NCBI RefSeq assembly: GCF_030269765.1
Contig: NZ_BSTX01000001.1
Coordinates: forward strand, 1,034,106 to 1,098,105
Source: Actinorhabdospora filicis
GTDB taxonomy: Bacteria > Actinomycetota > Actinomycetes > Mycobacteriales > Micromonosporaceae
DNA length: 64,000 nucleotides
Direction of reading: 5' to 3'
Each line of letters opens with the position of its first letter. The stretch's first letter is position 1. This document shows, in pieces, positions 44,702-51,326 of this stretch. The translations under genes and the position numbers were made by a program. Below the pieces are notes generated by a model. The model saw only the letters and a list, made by a program, of their open reading frames with translations, was not told the DNA's origin and made no database searches.

Positions 44702-45589
44702 ATGACCGACTTCGAGATCCGCACCGCCACCGAGGACTACGACCCGCAGATGGTCGCCGTCTTCCGGGAGGCCTTCCCCGCGCTGGTGATCAACACCGGG
44801 TCGCTGGCGCACAGCCGCGCCACCGTCGGCGGGTACGGGGCCCTCATCGCCTTCCGCGACGGCGAGGCGGTGGGCGTGGGCACGACCGGATACCCGGCCT
44901 GGTCGGCCCAGCGCGAGGGCTCCATCAGCCTCGGCGTCCTGCCGGACGCCCGGCGGGCGGGCATCGGCTCGGCCCTACTGGAGCGCCTGGTCGCCCACCA
45001 CCGCGCGGACGGCGGCGGCGCGATGCGGGCCGCCGTGCGCAACGCCGAGTTCCTGGCCTGGGCCGAAAAGCGCGGCTGGCGGCCCGGGCGCACCTCCCGC
45101 GTCTCGCGCTGCGAGCTGTCCGAACTGCCGCCCGCCCCGGACGTCCCGGCGGACGTGCGGATCGTCCCGCTGTCGGAGGTGGCCGACCTGCGGGCGGTGC
45201 ACACCGCCGACGCCCTCGCCACGAGCGACATCCCCGGCAATCCCGTCGGGCCCATCCCGTTCGAGGGCTGGCGCGACTTCCTGCTGACCGACCCGCGCAT
45301 GGACACCGGCCTGAGCCTGGTCGCCTACATCGGCGAGGACGTGGCCGCCATGACCTACATCCACCGCGCCGGGGAGCGGGTCAACTCCGCCTTCACCGGC
45401 ACCCACCCCGGCCACCGCGGACGCGGGCTGGCCACGTTGCTCAAGGCCCTCGCCCTGCACGGCGCCGCCGGGGCGGGCGCGACGGTGGCCTTCACCAACA
45501 ACGACAGCAAGAACGCGCCGATGCTCGCGGTCAACACCCGGCTCGGCTACCGGCCCTTCGTGGAGATGACCACCGTCCAGCTGGACTAA
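44702..45589 (+). CDS. GNAT N-acetyltransferase with two GNAT-like domains
   Basis: A 295-aa cytoplasmic acetyltransferase. The first domain has GSISLGVLPDARRAGIGSALLERLVAHHR near 73-100 (the acetyl-CoA R/QxxGxG/A motif is RRAGIGSA). The second domain has FTGTHPGHRGRGLATLLKALALHGAAGAGATVAFTNNDSKNAPM near 230-275 with RGRGLA. Tandem GNAT proteins of this type include mycothiol-synthase relatives; the substrate is not evident. AAGGGGAAG precedes the ATG. Confidence 0.9.
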   Translation: MTDFEIRTATEDYDPQMVAVFREAFPALVINTGSLAHSRATVGGYGALIAFRDGEAVGVGTTGYPAWSAQREGSISLGVLPDARRAGIGSALLERLVAHHRADGGGAMRAAVRNAEFLAWAEKRGWRPGRTSRVSRCELSELPPAPDVPADVRIVPLSEVADLRAVHTADALATSDIPGNPVGPIPFEGWRDFLLTDPRMDTGLSLVAYIGEDVAAMTYIHRAGERVNSAFTGTHPGHRGRGLATLLKALALHGAAGAGATVAFTNNDSKNAPMLAVNTRLGYRPFVEMTTVQLD

Positions 45590-45611
45590 TCCGGCCATAA
45601 CCCGCCGAAGC

Positions 45612-45644
45612 CACGGGATCCCTTGCGACATAAGGGATCCCGTG
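45612..45644 (+). terminator. hairpin after the acetyltransferase gene
   Basis: CACGGGATCCCTT and AAGGGATCCCGTG make a perfect 13-bp stem with a 7-nt loop. A competing pairing CCTTGCG (45621-45627) with CGCAAGG (45648-45654) shares part of the stem. Confidence 0.7.
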
Positions 45645-45694
45645 TGACGCAAGGAACCGCCTATCGAGTGGCGCCGGGACGGGCCGCTCGCGTA

Positions 45695-45727
45695 CTGTAT
45701 CGATACAGAGGAACTGGATCGATACAG
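45695..45727 (+). promoter_or_regulatory. tandem operators in front of the LacI-family gene
   Basis: CTGTATCGATACAG (45695-45708) is a perfect 14-bp palindrome. A second copy with one mismatch, CTGGATCGATACAG, lies at 45714-45727. Centres are 19 bp apart, and the gene starts 15 bp further on, so autoregulation is likely. AGAAAGGGGTGG provides the ribosome-binding site. Confidence 0.75.
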
Positions 45728-45741
45728 AAAGGGGTGGCCAC

Positions 45742-46797
45742 ATGCGACCGACGCTTCAGACCGTCGCCGACGCCGTCGGCGTTTCGCGCAGCACCGTCAG
45801 CAACGCCTACAGCCGCCCCGATCAGCTGTCCACCGATCTGCGGGACCGGATCCTGTCCGCCGCCCGCGACCTCGGCTACGCCGGCCCCAACCCGACCGCG
45901 CGCTCGCTGCGCCGCGGCCGCGCCGGAGCCATCGGCGTCCTGTTCACCACCGGGCTGTCCTACGCCTTCTCCGACCCCTACGCGGTGCAGTTCCTGCGCG
46001 GCCTGGCCGAGTCGGTCGAACGCCACGACACCGGCATGCTGCTGATCCCCATGTCCAACACCGACGAAGAGGCCAGCGCACGCGCGGTCGCCGACGCGGT
46101 GGTGGACGGGTTCTGCGTCTACTGCGTCCCCGAGTGGCACGCCTCGCTGGCCGCGATGCGCGACCGGCAGCTGCCCGTGGTGACCACCGAGATCCGCGAC
46201 GACCACCGCGGCGACGAGATCCAGGTCGGCATCGCCGAGCGGCCCGCGATGGCCGCCGCCGCCCGCCACCTGCACGCGCTCGGCCACCGCGACGTGGCCG
46301 TGCTGATCGCCGACATGGCCCCGGCGACCGCCGCCGGGCCGCTGCGCGTGGACTCCCCCGACGCCATCCGCTACTACGTCGACCGCGAACGCGCACACGG
46401 CGTCGCCGAGGTCTTCCCCTGGGCCGAGGTCACACTGATCAACGCCGCAGGGAACTCCCGGGGCGCCGGTGCCGCCGCGGCCGCCCACGTCCTGGACCGG
46501 GCCGAACGCCCCACGGCGATCCTGGCCTGCTCCGACGTCCTCGCCCTCGGTGCCCTCGACGCGGTGGCCGCTCGCGGCCTGCGCGCGGGCGCCGACATCT
46601 CGGTCACGGGTTTCGACGACGTACCCGAGGCCGCCCGAGCCGGGCTCACCTCCGTCCGGCAACCCTCCGTCAGCAAGGGCGCGCTCGCCGGTGAGCTGCT
46701 GCTCGAAAACAAGCGGGAGACGGCCGACCGCCGTGTGCTCCTGCCGACCGAACTGATCGTCCGGGCCTCAACCGGGCCCGCGCCATCGAGGAGTTGA
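45742..46797 (+). CDS. LacI-family transcriptional regulator
   Basis: A 351-aa repressor. The N-terminal HTH is TLQTVADAVGVSRSTVSNAYSRPDQLSTDLRDRILSAARDLGY (about 4-46), followed by the hinge PTARSLRRGRAGAIGVLF. The periplasmic-binding-type core ends with ISVTGFDDVPEAARAGLTSVRQP. The effector is a sugar or nucleoside in most family members. It sits 153 bp after the acetyltransferase stop. The ThuA operator nearby has another sequence (GGCAAGCGCTTGCC), so a different LacI protein may act there. Confidence 0.93.
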   Translation: MRPTLQTVADAVGVSRSTVSNAYSRPDQLSTDLRDRILSAARDLGYAGPNPTARSLRRGRAGAIGVLFTTGLSYAFSDPYAVQFLRGLAESVERHDTGMLLIPMSNTDEEASARAVADAVVDGFCVYCVPEWHASLAAMRDRQLPVVTTEIRDDHRGDEIQVGIAERPAMAAAARHLHALGHRDVAVLIADMAPATAAGPLRVDSPDAIRYYVDRERAHGVAEVFPWAEVTLINAAGNSRGAGAAAAAHVLDRAERPTAILACSDVLALGALDAVAARGLRAGADISVTGFDDVPEAARAGLTSVRQPSVSKGALAGELLLENKRETADRRVLLPTELIVRASTGPAPSRS

Positions 46798-46803
46798 CAC
46801 TCA

Positions 46804-46989
46804 ATGGACCTGCACCCGCTCGGTGTGCTCGCCGTCGACGCCACCCGCCGCCACGTGACCTCGGCCCTGCCGAACGCGCCCGTCGTCCCGCCCCGCCAGC
46901 CCCGCCGCCCCGGCAGGGTGCGCATCGGTGCCGCCGGGACGCTGCGCCGGATCGCCGACCGGCTCGACACCCGCCGTCCGGCCCGCTAG
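46804..46989 (+). CDS. small basic protein downstream of the LacI gene
   Basis: A 61-aa protein, MDLHPLGVLAVDATRRHVTSALPN...RRIADRLDTRRPAR, starting 7 bp after the LacI stop. GAGGAG inside the LacI end is a suitable ribosome-binding site. Pro- and Arg-rich with a helical basic tail; no family recognised. Conserved small Arg-tailed peptides of this kind are frequent in actinomycetes, but the identity is not established. Confidence 0.55.
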   Translation: MDLHPLGVLAVDATRRHVTSALPNAPVVPPRQPRRPGRVRIGAAGTLRRIADRLDTRRPAR

Positions 46990-47013
46990 AGCCTTCACCC
47001 TTCCCCCCAAAAG

Positions 47014-47056
47014 AGCCGCCCGCCCCGACCTCGCCATGGAGTCGGGACGGGCGGCT
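47014..47056. terminator. bidirectional terminator
   Basis: AGCCGCCCGCCCCGAC and GTCGGGACGGGCGGCT form a 16-bp stem with one mismatch; AAAAG precedes and CTTTTC follows. It lies between the small protein gene and the convergent aldo/keto reductase gene. Confidence 0.8.
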
Positions 47057-47063
47057 TTTCGCC

Positions 47064-48059
47064 TCAGACGTCGACGATGAGGGCGTCGATCGCGTTCAGC
47101 TCCTCGGTGGTGAAGTCCATGTTGGCCACCGCGCCGACATTGGCCTCCAGCTGCGCCACGCTGCTGGCGCCGATGATGACGCTGGTCATGCGCTCGTCGC
47201 GCAGGGCCCACGCCAGGGCCATCTGCGCCAGGCTCTGGCCGCGCCGGGCCGCCAGGTCGTTGAGGCCGCGCACCATGCCCATCGTCGCCTCCGACAGGGC
47301 CGACTCGTTCAGGAAGTGGCTGGTGCGGACGCGCGAGTCGTCAGGGACGCCCTTCAGGTAGCGGTCGGTGAGCAGGCCCTGCGCGAGCGGGCTGTAGGCG
47401 ATGCACCCGGCGCCGGCGTCGGCCAGCGCGTCCAGCAGCCGGTCGCGCTCGGTCCAGCGGTTCAGCATCGAGTACGCGGGCTGGTTGATCAGCAGCGGCG
47501 TGCCCAGGTCGCGCAGGATCGCCGCGGCGGCGACGGTCTGCTCGGCGGTGTAGTTGGAGATGCCCACGTAGAGCGCCTTGCCCGCGCGGACCACGGCGTC
47601 CAGCGCGCCCATGGTCTCCTCAAGGGGCGTGTCGGGGTCGGGCCGGTGGTGGTAGAAGACGTCGACGTAGTCCAGGCCCATGCGCTTGAGGGACTGGTCG
47701 AGGCTGGACACCAGGTACTTGCGCGAACCCCACTCGCCATAGGGCCCGGGCCACATCAGGTACCCGGCCTTGGTGGAGATGACCAGCTCGTCGCGGTACG
47801 GGCGCAGGCCGGCGTCCAGGACGCGGCCGAAGTTCTCCTCGGCCGAGCCGGGCGGCGGCCCGTAGTTGTTGGCCAGGTCGATGTGGGTGACGCCGAGGTC
47901 GAAGGCGCGCAGGATGATCTCGCGCTGGGTCTCGATGGGACGCGCGTGGCCGAAGTTGTGCCACAGCCCCAGGGAGACCGCCGGGAGGCGCAGGCCGGAG
48001 CGTCCGGCCCGGCGGTAGGACATCGTGTCGTATCGCTTGGGATCGGGGAGGTAAGTCAC
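47064..48059 (-). CDS. aldo/keto reductase (YghZ/glyceraldehyde-3-phosphate reductase-like)
   Basis: A 331-aa NADPH-dependent reductase of the AKR14-like group. Signature segments are GVTHIDLANNYGPPPGSAEENFGRVL near 53-78 (Asp-Tyr of the active site), a Lys in ELVISTKAGYLMWPGPYGEWGSRKYL near 95, VFYHHRPDPDTPLEETMGALD (His) near 135 and SVIIGASSVAQLEAN near 295. Homologous YghZ reduces L-glyceraldehyde 3-phosphate and methylglyoxal. GTG start; TAGCCT lies 7 nt upstream (48067-48072), no Shine-Dalgarno, so probably leaderless. Confidence 0.92.
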   Translation of the reverse strand: MTYLPDPKRYDTMSYRRAGRSGLRLPAVSLGLWHNFGHARPIETQREIILRAFDLGVTHIDLANNYGPPPGSAEENFGRVLDAGLRPYRDELVISTKAGYLMWPGPYGEWGSRKYLVSSLDQSLKRMGLDYVDVFYHHRPDPDTPLEETMGALDAVVRAGKALYVGISNYTAEQTVAAAAILRDLGTPLLINQPAYSMLNRWTERDRLLDALADAGAGCIAYSPLAQGLLTDRYLKGVPDDSRVRTSHFLNESALSEATMGMVRGLNDLAARRGQSLAQMALAWALRDERMTSVIIGASSVAQLEANVGAVANMDFTTEELNAIDALIVDV

Positions 48060-48170
48060 GGAAAAGAGGCTATCGGTGATCGTCCACGGCCGCCGAGATT
48101 CGAGATCGCACCGCCACTGGCAGCATTTCCTAGTTAACAGATAGGATCAGTGTGATCTGCGGAGGTGCGC

Positions 48171-48647
48171 GTGTTCTCCTTTCCCAACCCCGTGAACGAG
48201 GTGGCCGCCCGGGTGGTGGCCGCCGGCGTCGTCCTGCTCTCGGTGGTGACCATCGCGGCCGATCTCCCGTGGCTGACGGCCGTCATCGCCTACGGCTTCC
48301 TCGCCCGCGTCGCCGCCGGGCCCCGCTTCAGCCCGCTCGGGCTGCTCGCCACCCGCGTCATCGCGCCGCGCCTGGGCGAGCCGAAGCCCGTCCCCGGGCC
48401 GCCGAAGCGCTTCGCGCAGGCCATGGGCGCGGCGATGTCGCTGGCCGCGCTGGTGCTGGTGATCGTGGGCGCGACCACCGCCGCCTACATCGTCCTGGGC
48501 GGCCTGGCCGCGGCGGCGTTCCTGGAGGCCGCCTTCGCGCTGTGCCTGGGCTGCAAGATCTTCGCGCTGGGCATGCGCCTGGGCCTGGTGCCCGAAGAGG
48601 TGTGCGCCGAGTGCAACGACATCTGGGCGCGCGCCGGGGCCGCCTAG
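48171..48647 (+). CDS. DUF4395 membrane protein
   Basis: A 158-aa protein with four membrane helices, of the DUF4395 family (usual length ~150-160). It starts at a GTG 6 nt after GGAG (48161-48164); an in-frame GTG at 48165 is too close to the GGAG. The helices contain PNPVNEVAARVVAAGVVLLS, TAVIAYGFLARVAAGPRFSPLG and AAFLEAAFALCLGCKIFALGM. A conserved CLGC and a later CAEC hint at thiol chemistry; in other genomes DUF4395 genes neighbour thioredoxin or sulfurtransferase genes. The 3' end carries a terminator hairpin. Confidence 0.85.
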   Translation: MFSFPNPVNEVAARVVAAGVVLLSVVTIAADLPWLTAVIAYGFLARVAAGPRFSPLGLLATRVIAPRLGEPKPVPGPPKRFAQAMGAAMSLAALVLVIVGATTAAYIVLGGLAAAAFLEAAFALCLGCKIFALGMRLGLVPEEVCAECNDIWARAGAA

Positions 48648-48659
48648 ACGGCCCCGGCG
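48632..48659. terminator. hairpin overlapping the DUF4395 stop codon
   Basis: CGCCGGGGCCG and CGGCCCCGGCG form a perfect 11-bp stem with a 6-nt loop containing the stop codon TAG. It can serve the convergent SGNH gene too. Confidence 0.7.
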
Positions 48660-48667
48660 GTCTTCGC

Positions 48668-49510
48668 TCAGAGGGCCTCGGCGATCCGTTCGGCGACGGC
48701 CGCCATACCCGAGGCGTTCGGGTGCACCGGCGCGGCCGGGCGGGTCGGGATCACGGCCTCGACCCAGCGCTCGGCGCCGGGGGCGCAGATGTCGTGGCCG
48801 CGCTCCCACACGTCGACGAACTCCGCGCCGTGCTCACCGGCGACCCGGCCGAGCATGTCGTTCAGCGCGCGGTTGACGCCGTCCAGGTACGGGACGTCGC
48901 CCTTGCCGAGGGTGGCCCGCCACCAGCAGCCGCCGGACGCCGGGAGCAGCGCCGGGTAGCCCACCAGCAGCACGCGCGCGCCGGGCGCGCGCTCGTGGAC
49001 GGCGTCCAGCGCGGCCGCCACGTCCTCGGCCACGTCCCCGATGCGGGTGCGCAGCTCGTCCTTCCCGTCCTTGACGTAGTGGCGGCGGCAAGGGTCGCCC
49101 CACGGGTCGACGAGGCCTTTGGAGAGGCACGTGAGCAGGACGTCCATGAAGCCGACGTCGTTTCCGCTGATCCCGATGGTGACCAGATCGGTGCCGGGGC
49201 CGATCGCGTCGAGCTGGGGCGCGTTGGTGCCCCAGAAGGTGCTCTGCGGCGACCAGAAGCCGTGGGTCGTGGCGCCGGAGCAGGAGACGTCGGTGAGGCG
49301 GGCGCCGGTCTCGCGCGCCAGCAGCGACGGGTAGTTGCGGTCGGACCGCAGGCAGCCCGGGACGTCCCAGGTCTGGCCGGGGATGAGCGGCCCGGCGGTG
49401 AAGGAATCGCCGAGGGCGACGTAGTCGACGGGATCGGCGGCGTGTGCGGCCGTGGGCACTAACGCGACGAGGCAGGCCGAGGCGACGGCCAGCAGGCGGC
49501 TCAAGCGCAT
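48668..49510 (-). CDS. secreted SGNH/GDSL hydrolase
   Basis: A 280-aa exported esterase or lipase. Signal peptide MRLSRLLAVASACLVALVPTAAHA; block I YVALGDSFTAGPLIPG (Ser near 34), block III GISGNDVGF near 113, and catalytic DxxH as HPNASGMAAVAERI (His near 262). Cysteine pairs fit the Streptomyces rimosus lipase/SsE type. GGGAG precedes the start. A palindrome (49524-49537) lies just upstream. Confidence 0.92.
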   Translation of the reverse strand: MRLSRLLAVASACLVALVPTAAHAADPVDYVALGDSFTAGPLIPGQTWDVPGCLRSDRNYPSLLARETGARLTDVSCSGATTHGFWSPQSTFWGTNAPQLDAIGPGTDLVTIGISGNDVGFMDVLLTCLSKGLVDPWGDPCRRHYVKDGKDELRTRIGDVAEDVAAALDAVHERAPGARVLLVGYPALLPASGGCWWRATLGKGDVPYLDGVNRALNDMLGRVAGEHGAEFVDVWERGHDICAPGAERWVEAVIPTRPAAPVHPNASGMAAVAERIAEAL

Positions 49511-49523
49511 GACAACTCCCTAC

Positions 49524-49537
49524 TTACCGGTAGGTAA
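49524..49537. promoter_or_regulatory. TTACC-GGTA-GGTAA palindrome upstream of the SGNH gene
   Basis: Perfect 5-bp arms with a GGTA core, and an 8-bp self-complementary centre (TACCGGTA). The site lies 13 bp upstream of the start codon, where a TetR-type repressor could bind. AT-rich against the surroundings. Confidence 0.5.
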
Positions 49538-49632
49538 CGGTGTGACCGCAGAGTATGGAGCCGCCGGGGCGGTGTCAACTGTGGACCGGGTGGGTATGAG
49601 CAGATGACGTACCCCCCGGAAAGGTGCTCATC

Positions 49633-49944
49633 ATGGCGCTGTATCGCTACCGCTATCGCGGCGGTTCGGTGGCCGCCCGCGTGGTGTCCACGGTCTTCGG
49701 CATCATCGCGTTCATCCTCGCCCTGCACATCGTGTTCGTGCTCCTCGCGGCCAACGAGACCAACACCATCGTGAACACGGTCAAGCACATGGCGGACTTC
49801 CTGGCCGCCTGGTTCAAGAACATGTTCACCCTCGGCGACGCCCGGCTCCAGGCACTGCTGAACTACGGCCTGGCCGCCATCGTCTACCTGGCGATCGGCG
49901 GGATCATCGGCGGGCTCATCGACCGGCGCTGGCCGGACGACTGA
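49633..49944 (+). CDS. small two-helix membrane protein
   Basis: A 103-aa protein with two membrane helices: VSTVFGIIAFILALHIVFVLLAAN (residues 18-41) and ALLNYGLAAIVYLAIGGIIGGLID (75-97), joined by a loop (NTVKHMADFLAAWFKNMFTLG). The N-terminus YRYRYRGGS is basic. Looks like the small helical membrane proteins found beside SpoIIE-type or stress operons; no family assigned. GGAAAGG is its ribosome-binding site, and the terminator at 49963 follows. Confidence 0.7.
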   Translation: MALYRYRYRGGSVAARVVSTVFGIIAFILALHIVFVLLAANETNTIVNTVKHMADFLAAWFKNMFTLGDARLQALLNYGLAAIVYLAIGGIIGGLIDRRWPDD

Positions 49945-49962
49945 TCCACATGCCCGGACGCG

Positions 49963-49989
49963 GGGCCGGAGGCCGATGGCCTCCGGCCC
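49963..49989. terminator. bidirectional terminator
   Basis: GGGCCGGAGGCC and GGCCTCCGGCCC form a perfect 12-bp stem with a GAT loop, then TTCCTATTT. It separates the small membrane protein gene from the convergent HxlR gene. Confidence 0.8.
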
Positions 49990-49992
49990 TTC

Positions 49993-50382
49993 CTATTTCG
50001 CGTCGTAGCGCTCGCGGGCGGCCACGATCTCGTCGTACTCGCCTTCGAGGAGCTCGATGATGGCGAACTGGCGGTCGGCGACCCGGCGTCCCAGCGGGGT
50101 CAGGCTGTACTCCACGTGCGGCGGGATCGTGTTCTGCGCCTCGCGCACGACCATGCCGTCGCGCTCCAGCCCCTGGAGGGTCTGGGACAGCATCTTCTCG
50201 CTGACCCCGTCCACGCGGCGGCGCAGCGCGTTGAACCGGTAGGTCCCCTCGCGCAGCGCGACCAGCGCCAGTGAGCCCCACTTCCCGGACACCAGCTCGT
50301 GCGTGTGCCGCGAGGGGCAGTTCTTGTCGAAGACGTCGACCACCCACTTGGCGGTGTCTCCGCTGTCGTCCGTCCCGCTCAT
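49993..50382 (-). CDS. HxlR-family redox-type regulator
   Basis: A 129-aa winged-helix regulator of the HxlR/YodB/QorR group. The key Cys is in VFDKNCPSRHTHELVSGKW near residue 21, the position of the redox-active Cys in YodB. The HTH is LVALREGTYRFNALRRRVDGVSEKMLSQTLQGLERDGMVVR. ATG 50382 is preferred; an in-frame ATG at 50394 is possible. It is divergent from an NmrA-type oxidoreductase, the same pairing as ytfH/ytfG in Escherichia coli and qorR/qor2 in Corynebacterium. Confidence 0.92.
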   Translation of the reverse strand: MSGTDDSGDTAKWVVDVFDKNCPSRHTHELVSGKWGSLALVALREGTYRFNALRRRVDGVSEKMLSQTLQGLERDGMVVREAQNTIPPHVEYSLTPLGRRVADRQFAIIELLEGEYDEIVAARERYDAK

Positions 50383-50407
50383 GACCGCGATCATACTCCC
50401 CCGGGTT

Positions 50408-50464
50408 GTACTAACTCTGAGAAAGTACTATCGTTCTCGCCGTACCGCGAAAGCGCTAGTACTA
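50408..50464. promoter_or_regulatory. four GTAC-core repeats at exact 17-bp spacing
   Basis: GTACTA, GTACTA, GTACCG and GTACTA start at 50408, 50425, 50442 and 50459. Each GTAC is self-complementary, so each copy can seat a symmetric half-site. The array fills the divergent promoter between the HxlR and NmrA genes and stops next to the GAGGAG ribosome-binding site. Confidence 0.7.
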
Positions 50465-50480
50465 ACGAGGAGTGTCATCC

Positions 50481-51326
50481 ATGATCGTCGTCACCGCCGC
50501 CACCGGGCACCTGGGCCGCCTCGTCATCAAGGGCCTGCTGGACGCCGGGGTCCCCGCCGGGGACATCGTCGCCGCCGTCCGTAACCCGGAGAAGGCCACC
50601 GACCTCGGCGTCGCCACCCGCCTGGCCGACTACACGCGCCCGGAGACCCTGGCCGCCGCCTTCGAGGGCGCCTCGAAGGTCCTGCTCATCTCCTCCAGCA
50701 CCCACGTGGACCGGCCCGGCCAGCACGCCGCCGTCGCCGACGCCGCCAAGGCCGCCGGGGTGGAGTTCCTGGCCTACACCAGCCTCCTGCGCGCCGACAC
50801 CAACACCGTGGGCCTGGCCCCCGACCACAAGGCCAGCGAGGAGCACATCGCCGCCTCCGGCCTGCGGTACACCTTCCTGCGCAACGGCTGGTACTTCGAG
50901 AACTACACCCAGAACGCCGCCCAGTCCCTGGCCGGCGGAGCCGTCTACGGCGCGGCCCTGGACGGCAAGATCTCCGGCGCCACCCGCGCCGACTACGCCG
51001 CCGCGGCGGTGGCCGTCCTGCTCGCCGAGGACCCCGCCGAGGTCTACGAGCTGGCCGGCGACAACGGCTTCACCCTGTCCGAGCTGGCCGCCGAGTACAC
51101 CGCGCAGACCGGCACCCCGGTGTCCTACCAGGACCTCGGCCAGGACGGTTACCAGGCCGCGCTGCTCGGGGCGGGCCTGCCGGAGTTCGTCGCCAACCTG
51201 CTCTCCGACGCCGACGCGGCCGTCTCGCGCGGCGAGCTCCAGTACGACGGCGGCGACCTGGCGAAGCTCATCGGCCGCCCCACCACCACGCTGACCGAGG
51301 CCGTCGCCGCGGCCCTGGCTAAGTAG
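50481..51326 (+). CDS. NmrA/SDR-type NAD(P)H oxidoreductase (QorB-like)
   Basis: A 281-aa atypical short-chain reductase. The N-terminus MIVVTAATGHLGRLVIKGLL has the GxxGxxG nucleotide motif, YTSLLRAD and the ATRADYAAAAVAVLL segment follow, and the length matches YtfG/quinone oxidoreductase 2. It likely reduces quinones with NADPH under electrophile stress. GAGGAG lies 8 nt before the ATG. The 3' end overlaps the convergent ATPase gene by 8 bp. Confidence 0.9.
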   Translation: MIVVTAATGHLGRLVIKGLLDAGVPAGDIVAAVRNPEKATDLGVATRLADYTRPETLAAAFEGASKVLLISSSTHVDRPGQHAAVADAAKAAGVEFLAYTSLLRADTNTVGLAPDHKASEEHIAASGLRYTFLRNGWYFENYTQNAAQSLAGGAVYGAALDGKISGATRADYAAAAVAVLLAEDPAEVYELAGDNGFTLSELAAEYTAQTGTPVSYQDLGQDGYQAALLGAGLPEFVANLLSDADAAVSRGELQYDGGDLAKLIGRPTTTLTEAVAAALAK

